Shown here: positions 1 to 5,207 of the stretch, in pieces
How positions within the stretch are numbered: position 1 is the stretch's first letter
Layout of the letters: the number at the start of each line of letters is the position of its first letter
NCBI GenBank assembly: GCA_023390695.1
Contig: JAEWCJ010000383.1
Location: forward strand, 1 to 5,207
Direction of reading: 5' to 3'
Source: Pseudomonadota bacterium
Lineage (GTDB): Bacteria > Pseudomonadota > Alphaproteobacteria > Rhizobiales > Xanthobacteraceae
Length of the DNA stretch: 5,207 nucleotides
Translations under genes and position numbers: made by a program
Notes under the pieces: model-generated
What the model was told of the DNA's origin: nothing
The model's database searches: none
Seen by the model: only the letters and a program-made list of their open reading frames with translations

Positions 1-495
1 CAGCACGATGGCGCCGATCATCGCGACCAGCAGCACCGCCCCCGCGAGCTGGAAGAAATAGATGTACTTCGTATAGAGCACGAGGCCGATGGCCTCGGTG
101 TTGCTGACGTCGGTCGGGATCGGCGCCGCGATCAGACGCGGGCTGCCGCCGCCGATCGAGGCGGCGCCGCCGCCGAGCAGGATCTCGGCCAGGAAGACGA
201 TGCCGACCAAGGCCCCGACCGGCTGATATTGCAGGAAGCCCTCGCGCATCTGCGGGAAATCGACGTCGAGGATCATCACGACGAACAGGAACAAAACCGC
301 GACCGCGCCGACATAGACCACCACCAGGATCATGGCGAGGAATTCGGCGCCGAGCAGCAGGAACAGGCCGGCCGCATTCACGAAGGCGAGGATCAGGAAC
401 AGCACGGAATGCACCGCATTGCGCGAGGCAATCACCATCAGCGCCGAGGCGATGCAGACCGTGGCAAAGAGATAGAAGAACAAGGCGGGGATCAT
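1..495 (-). CDS. nuoJ: NADH-quinone oxidoreductase subunit J (partial, 3' end beyond the left edge)
   Basis: ND6-type membrane subunit of complex I, in the cytoplasmic membrane, where it helps couple quinone chemistry to proton pumping. The ATG at 495-493 opens a frame that stays open to base 1, giving 165 residues without a stop; family members are usually about 200, so roughly the last 40 are missing. The protein starts MIPALFFYLFATV and shows hydrophobic segments at about residues 1-22, 28-48, 52-76, 92-109 and 143-165. The third segment carries the conserved VYVGAVAVLFLFVVMILD stretch, the family hallmark; the equivalent helix forms a pi-bulge in known structures. A Gly/Ala-rich loop (about 107-127) lies between segments four and five, as is common in alphaproteobacteria. 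The start lies 9 bp after the nuoI stop, in the same frame. No strong Shine-Dalgarno is visible (only GGTAAG, overlapping the nuoI stop), so translation probably depends on ribosomes finishing nuoI. Identification is firm; only the C-terminus is unseen. Confidence 0.95.
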   Translation of the reverse strand, partial: MIPALFFYLFATVCIASALMVIASRNAVHSVLFLILAFVNAAGLFLLLGAEFLAMILVVVYVGAVAVLFLFVVMILDVDFPQMREGFLQYQPVGALVGIVFLAEILLGGGAASIGGGSPRLIAAPIPTDVSNTEAIGLVLYTKYIYFFQLAGAVLLVAMIGAIVL

Positions 496-504
496 GGGCG
501 GGGC

Positions 505-993
505 TTACCGGTAAGGGGCGTCGAGCCGGATGTTCTGGGCGATTTCCCGCTCCCAGCGATCGCCGTTCGCGAGCAGACGTTCCTTGTCGTAATAGAGTTC
601 TTCGCGGGTCTCGGTGGAGAATTCGAAATTCGGACCTTCGACGATGGCATCCACCGGGCAAGCTTCCTGGCAGAATCCGCAATAGATGCACTTCACCATG
701 TCGATGTCGTAGCGCGTGGTGCGCCGCGTGCCGTCGTTGCGGCGCGGGCCGGCCTCGATGGTGATGGCCTGCGCCGGGCAGATCGCCTCGCACAGCTTGC
801 AGGCGATGCAGCGTTCTTCGCCGTTCGGATAGCGGCGCAGCGCATGCTCGCCGCGGAAGCGCGGCGAGATCGGCCCCTTCTCGTGCGGGTAATTCAGCGT
901 CGGCTTGGCCCGGAAGAAGTAGCGCATGGCGAGGAAGAACGCCTGCACGAATTCCGCAAGGAAGACCGATCGCGCTGCCTGATCCAATCGCAT
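505..993 (-). CDS. nuoI: NADH-quinone oxidoreductase subunit I (8-iron ferredoxin, TYKY type)
   Basis: Peripheral-arm subunit that carries clusters N6a and N6b and passes electrons from NuoG towards N2 and the quinone site. The product is 162 residues, the usual alphaproteobacterial length. Two complete ferredoxin motifs are present: C62-x2-C65-x2-C68-x3-C72-P and C102-x2-C105-x2-C108-x3-C112-P; in this fold the last Cys of each motif ligates the other cluster. The N-terminal region (about 8-30, [17 protein letters not shown]) is the amphipathic part that sits on the membrane, followed by the conserved [21 protein letters not shown]... segment. The protein ends LDAPYR. I chose the ATG at 993 because it has TGAGG six bases upstream and gives the family length. 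An in-frame ATG at 1005 overlaps the nuoH stop (ATGA) and would add four residues (MRSA), but lacks a Shine-Dalgarno. The reading frame extends open far upstream inside nuoH, which is a shadow. The start lies 8 bp after the nuoH stop. Confidence 0.97.
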   Translation of the reverse strand: MRLDQAARSVFLAEFVQAFFLAMRYFFRAKPTLNYPHEKGPISPRFRGEHALRRYPNGEERCIACKLCEAICPAQAITIEAGPRRNDGTRRTTRYDIDMVKCIYCGFCQEACPVDAIVEGPNFEFSTETREELYYDKERLLANGDRWEREIAQNIRLDAPYR

Positions 994-999
994 CGCAGA

Positions 1000-1003
1000 C
1001 CTC
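1000..1003 (-). promoter_or_regulatory. Shine-Dalgarno of nuoI, overlapping the nuoH stop
   Basis: GAGG on the minus strand lies six bases before the ATG at 993 and overlaps the nuoH TGA stop (1002-1004). It decides between the 993 start and the ATG at 1005, which overlaps that stop codon but has no such sequence ahead of it. The layout favours coupled translation of nuoH and nuoI. Confidence 0.7.
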
Positions 1004-2027
1004 ATTTCGGCGCCAGACCGGCGAATTGCAGAACGCCCGCCACGATGACCACCGCCGCCAGCGAGATCGGCAGGAAGACCTTCCAGCCCAATCGCATCAA
1101 CTGGTCGTAGCGGTAACGCGGCACGATCGCCTTCGCCATGGCGAACAGGAAGAACATGAACAGGCATTTCAGCGCGAACCAGATCACGCCGGGGATCCAG
1201 GTGAACGGCGCGAACGGTGCCGGCGGCAGCCAGCCGCCCAGGAACAGGATGGTTCCCATGGCGCACATCGTGGCGATGGCCACGTATTCGCCGAGCATGA
1301 ACATCATGTAGGGCGTCGAGCCGTACTCGACCATGAAACCGGCGACCAGTTCCGATTCCGCCTCGACCAAATCGAAGGGCGGCCGGTTGGTTTCCGCAAG
1401 TGCCGAGATGAAGAAGATCACGAACATCGGCAACAGCGGCAGCCAGTACCAGTTGAACAGGCCCCAATTGCCGTTCTGCGCCTCGACGATCGCGCTCAGG
1501 TTGAGCGAGCCGGCGCAGAGCAGCACGGTGATGATCACGAAGCCGATGGAAACCTCGTACGACACCATCTGCGCCGCCGAGCGCAATGCGGCGAGGAACG
1601 GATATTTCGAGTTCGAGGCCCAGCCGCCCATGATGATGCCGTAGACGCTGAGCGAGGAGATCGCGAAGATGTAGAGGATGCCGACATTGATGTCGGCGAT
1701 CACCCATCCCGGATGCACCGGGATCACCGCCCAGGCGGCGAGCGACAGCACGCAGGTGACGAACGGCGCCAGCAGGAAAACGCCCTTGTTGGCGCCCGCC
1801 GGGACCACCGGCTCCTTCAGCACGAATTTCAAGAGATCGGCAAAGGACTGGAACAGCCCCCAGGGACCGACGACGTTGGGACCGCGCCGGATCTGCACCG
1901 CCGCCCAGATCTTGCGGTCAGCATACAGGATGTAGGCGATGGCCACGAGCAGAACGACCATCAACAGGAGGCTTTGCGCCACCATGATGATCAAGGGCCA
2001 GAGATAGCTCCAGAAGAATTCAGCCAT
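1002..2027 (-). CDS. nuoH: NADH-quinone oxidoreductase subunit H (ND1 type)
   Basis: Membrane subunit at the junction of the two arms of complex I; with NuoB/NuoD it forms the quinone-binding chamber and the entry to the proton path. The product is 341 residues, with about eight hydrophobic segments (first at about 8-35; last at about 318-337). Family signatures are intact: [21 protein letters not shown] (about 48-67), the SYEVSIGF segment with its in-membrane Glu at 158, and the acidic cytoplasmic loop [20 protein letters not shown] (212-231), which faces the quinone tunnel; then [14 protein letters not shown] (303-316) before the last helix. The loop after [10 protein letters not shown] (about 184-192) looks several residues shorter than in Bradyrhizobium relatives as I remember them. 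ATG at 2027 is preferred because GGAG lies seven bases upstream; a GTG at 2030, directly before it, would add one residue with only four bases of spacing. The gene starts 4 bp after nuoG ends. Confidence 0.97.
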   Translation of the reverse strand: MAEFFWSYLWPLIIMVAQSLLLMVVLLVAIAYILYADRKIWAAVQIRRGPNVVGPWGLFQSFADLLKFVLKEPVVPAGANKGVFLLAPFVTCVLSLAAWAVIPVHPGWVIADINVGILYIFAISSLSVYGIIMGGWASNSKYPFLAALRSAAQMVSYEVSIGFVIITVLLCAGSLNLSAIVEAQNGNWGLFNWYWLPLLPMFVIFFISALAETNRPPFDLVEAESELVAGFMVEYGSTPYMMFMLGEYVAIATMCAMGTILFLGGWLPPAPFAPFTWIPGVIWFALKCLFMFFLFAMAKAIVPRYRYDQLMRLGWKVFLPISLAAVVIVAGVLQFAGLAPK

Positions 2028-2031
2028 CACC

Positions 2032-4113
2032 CTACTCCGCCGCCGTCAGGCTGCGCCGGCCTTCCGCGAGGGCCGAACATTCGGCCATCACCGCGGAAGC
2101 GCGGGCGATCGGATTGGTCAGATAAAAGTCCTCGATCGCGCTCGTGAACGGCGCCTTGTCGGGCGCGCCGTCCAACTGCGCCATCCGGCGCACATCGGCG
2201 GGATCGCCCGGCTCGATCTGATCGACCCGCTGCAGATGCGGATGCGCCGCATACAAAGCCTGCCGCAATTGCGCGAGCGAGTCGTAACCCAGCTTGTGGC
2301 CGAGATGGTCGGACAAGGCGCGAATGATCGCCCAGTCCTCGCGCGCGTCGCCGGGCGGGAATGCAGCCCGTGCCGCCATCTGCACGCGGCCCTCGGTGTT
2401 GACGTAGATCCCGGACTTCTCCGGATAGGCCGCACCCGGCAGGATGACATCGGCGCGATGGGCGCCGGCGTCGCCGTGCGAGCCGATATAGACGACGAAT
2501 GCTCCGGGGGCGACGTCGACCTCGTCGGCGCCGAGCAGAAACAGCACGTCGGTATTGCCGGTGTCGGCCATCTGCACGGCGGTCTGCGCATGTTCGCCCG
2601 GCACGAAGCCGATATCCAGCGCACCGACGCGCGAAGCCGCGTTGTGCAGCACCGAGAAGCCGTTCCAGTCCTCGTTCACGGCGCCGATCTTCAGCGCCGC
2701 GCGTGCGGCCAGCGCTGCAACACGCGGACCGTCATTGCGCGTCAGCGCGCCTGCACCGAGGATCAGCAGCGGGCGTTCGGCATCCTTGAGCAGTTCGAAA
2801 TAGTCGCTCTTCCCCGCCGCGATTTCGGCCAGGCTTTCGGGGCCGGCGCCGAGATAGTGATAGGGATAGGTGAGATCGACGCGCTCGCCAATCAGACCGA
2901 CGGGGAAATGCCCCATGCGCCAGCGCTTGCGGATGCGGGCGTTGAGCACCGCAGCCTCGAGGCGCGGATTGGAGCCGACGATCAGCGCGGCGTCCGCCTG
3001 CTCGATCCCGGGGATCGTCGCATTGAAGGTGTAGAGCGCACGGCCCCAGCGCGGGTCGATCATCGAGCCGCGCTGACGCGCGTCCAGATTCTTCGAACCG
3101 AGACGCATCATCAGGTCCTTCAGCGCGAACATTTCCTCGACCGCACACAGGTCGCCGGCGATGGCGCCGAGGCGGTCAGCCTTCGCGTCCTTCACCTTGA
3201 TGGAAATCAGTGCGAAGGCCTCGTTCCACGTCGCCGGACGCAGCCGGCCCGCTTCGCGGATATACGGCGTGTCGAGACGCTGGGCGCGCAGGCCGTCCAC
3301 GACATGACGCGTCTTGTCGGAAATCCATTCCTCATTCACGTCTTCGTTGGTGCGCGGCAGGATGCGCATCACTTCGCGGCCACGCGTGTCGATGCGGATG
3401 GCGGAGCCGACAGCGTCCATCACGTCGATGGATTCGGTCTTGTTCAGCTCCCACGGCCGCGCCGCAAAGGCGTAGGGCTTGGAGGTCAGCGCGCCGACCG
3501 GGCAAAGGTCGACGACATTGCCCTGCAATTCGGAGGTCAGCGCGCCTTCCAGATAGGTCGTGATCTCCATGTCCTCGCCGCGTCCGATGGCGCCGAGCTC
3601 CGGCACGCCGGCGACCTCGGTGACGAAGCGGACGCACCGCGTGCAGTGAATGCAGCGGTTCATCGAGGTCTTGACCAGGACGCCGATATACTTGTCCTCG
3701 ACCGCGCGCTTGTTTTCCCAGTAGCGCGAGGTGTCGACGCCATAGGCCATGGCCTGGTCCTGCAGATCGCACTCGCCGCCCTGATCGCAGATCGGGCAAT
3801 CGAGCGGATGGTTGATCAGCAGGAATTCCATCACGCCTTCGCGCGCCTTCTTCACCATCGGCGTGCGGGTGTTGACCACGGGCGGCTCGCCGTTCGGACC
3901 CGGACGGCAATCGCGCACGGCCCCGGCGCAGGACGCCACCGGCTTGGGCGAGCCGACAAGCTCGACCAGGCACATGCGGCAATTGCCGGCGATGGCCAGC
4001 CGCTCATGGAAACAGAACCGCGGGATCTCGGCGCCCGCCGCCTCGCCGGCCTGCAGCAGCGTGTATTCGGCGGGGACGTCGAGCTCGGTGCCGTCGACGA
4101 TGATCTTTGTCAT
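2032..4113 (-). CDS. nuoG: NADH-quinone oxidoreductase subunit G (75-kDa iron-sulfur subunit)
   Basis: Largest peripheral-arm subunit; it conducts electrons from N3 of NuoF to NuoI through three iron-sulfur clusters. The product is 693 residues, typical for alphaproteobacteria. An N-terminal [2Fe-2S] ferredoxin domain (about 1-78) has C34, C45, C48 and C62 (cluster N1b). A His-Cys3 motif follows, H102-x3-C106-x2-C109-x5-C115 (N5), then C154-x2-C157-x2-C160 with C204-P (N4). After that comes a degenerate molybdopterin-oxidoreductase fold (about 220-610) that in this family binds no molybdenum, and a small C-terminal domain. The CxxCxxxC motif for the extra N7 cluster of the E. coli/Thermus type is absent, as in mitochondrial forms. 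C69 (VRDCRPG) is an additional cysteine near the [2Fe-2S] site. The ATG at 4113 ([14 protein letters not shown]) is chosen because the ferredoxin fold starts here and GGAG lies seven bases upstream. A longer reading from 4164 would add 17 Arg/Pro-rich residues overlapping nuoF and is unlikely. Confidence 0.98.
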   Translation of the reverse strand: MTKIIVDGTELDVPAEYTLLQAGEAAGAEIPRFCFHERLAIAGNCRMCLVELVGSPKPVASCAGAVRDCRPGPNGEPPVVNTRTPMVKKAREGVMEFLLINHPLDCPICDQGGECDLQDQAMAYGVDTSRYWENKRAVEDKYIGVLVKTSMNRCIHCTRCVRFVTEVAGVPELGAIGRGEDMEITTYLEGALTSELQGNVVDLCPVGALTSKPYAFAARPWELNKTESIDVMDAVGSAIRIDTRGREVMRILPRTNEDVNEEWISDKTRHVVDGLRAQRLDTPYIREAGRLRPATWNEAFALISIKVKDAKADRLGAIAGDLCAVEEMFALKDLMMRLGSKNLDARQRGSMIDPRWGRALYTFNATIPGIEQADAALIVGSNPRLEAAVLNARIRKRWRMGHFPVGLIGERVDLTYPYHYLGAGPESLAEIAAGKSDYFELLKDAERPLLILGAGALTRNDGPRVAALAARAALKIGAVNEDWNGFSVLHNAASRVGALDIGFVPGEHAQTAVQMADTGNTDVLFLLGADEVDVAPGAFVVYIGSHGDAGAHRADVILPGAAYPEKSGIYVNTEGRVQMAARAAFPPGDAREDWAIIRALSDHLGHKLGYDSLAQLRQALYAAHPHLQRVDQIEPGDPADVRRMAQLDGAPDKAPFTSAIEDFYLTNPIARASAVMAECSALAEGRRSLTAAE
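2035..2038 (-). promoter_or_regulatory. Shine-Dalgarno of nuoH, embedded in the last codons of nuoG
   Basis: GGAG on the minus strand, seven bases before the ATG at 2027. It is made from the last sense codon of nuoG (GAG, Glu) plus the preceding G, and is followed directly by the TAG stop (2032-2034). The same arrangement and spacing recur at the nuoF/nuoG junction. Confidence 0.75.
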
Positions 4114-4117
4114 GACG

Positions 4118-5207
<1,090 letters not shown>

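Noticed and set aside
229..1110. A 293-codon open frame on the plus strand across nuoJ, nuoI and the end of nuoH
   Set aside because: It is antisense to three confidently identified genes, has low-complexity charged composition (Glu/His/Gln/Arg-rich) and shows no family features.
994..1707. Upstream extension of the nuoI reading frame to 400 residues
   Set aside because: The extra part overlaps nuoH in another frame and is Arg/His-rich nonsense; the ferredoxin protein begins at 993 with a Shine-Dalgarno and the family's usual length.
1026..2147. A 373-codon open frame on the plus strand opposite nuoH
   Set aside because: It is a mirror of nuoH codon usage, very rich in Arg/Asp/His/Gln, and continues past the nuoG/nuoH junction without any domain.
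2118..3982. Other-frame minus-strand open frames inside nuoG (for example 2118-2624, 2732-3148, 3332-3982)
   Set aside because: They are out-of-frame readings of nuoG with Arg/Ser/Ala-rich composition, have no ribosome-binding sites, and match no family. They are expected in long GC-rich genes.

Overview
The window is an internal slice of a respiratory complex I operon (proton-pumping NADH:quinone oxidoreductase, nuo). All genes lie on the minus strand, so transcription runs from high to low coordinates: nuoF (5' end beyond the right edge), nuoG, nuoH, nuoI, nuoJ (3' end beyond the left edge). The order F-G-H-I-J is the standard one in alphaproteobacteria. High GC content, protein sequences close to mitochondrial complex I subunits, a 162-residue NuoI, and a NuoG without the extra N7 iron-sulfur motif of the E. 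coli type all point to an alphaproteobacterium. The wording of NuoH, NuoI and NuoJ resembles the Hyphomicrobiales (Bradyrhizobium/Rhodopseudomonas-like families); that finer placement rests on memory of family sequences, not on a search.

Layout, right to left: nuoF (4118-5207, NADH/FMN/N3 subunit, N-terminal part missing), a 4-bp gap, nuoG (2032-4113, 75-kDa-type iron-sulfur subunit), a 4-bp gap, nuoH (1002-2027, ND1-type membrane subunit at the quinone site), an 8-bp gap, nuoI (505-993, TYKY-type 8-iron ferredoxin), a 9-bp gap, nuoJ (1-495, ND6-type membrane subunit). Coding density is almost total: no intergenic region is long enough for a promoter, terminator, RNA gene or mobile element. 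Three of the four junctions carry a Shine-Dalgarno sequence that overlaps or abuts the preceding stop codon, which suggests coupled translation.

Together the genes encode a continuous electron path: NADH is oxidised at FMN in NuoF, electrons pass through N3 (NuoF) and the clusters of NuoG and NuoI to quinone at the NuoH interface, and NuoH/NuoJ belong to the membrane arm where proton pumping is driven.

I found no new system here. The one clear anomaly is in NuoF: the position of the fourth cysteine ligand of the N3 [4Fe-4S] cluster reads serine (AGC at 4247-4249), while the other three ligands and all surrounding residues are intact. A smaller curiosity is an identical 12-nt sequence at the nuoF/nuoG and nuoG/nuoH junctions that encodes the protein ends, supplies the Shine-Dalgarno and starts the stop codon.
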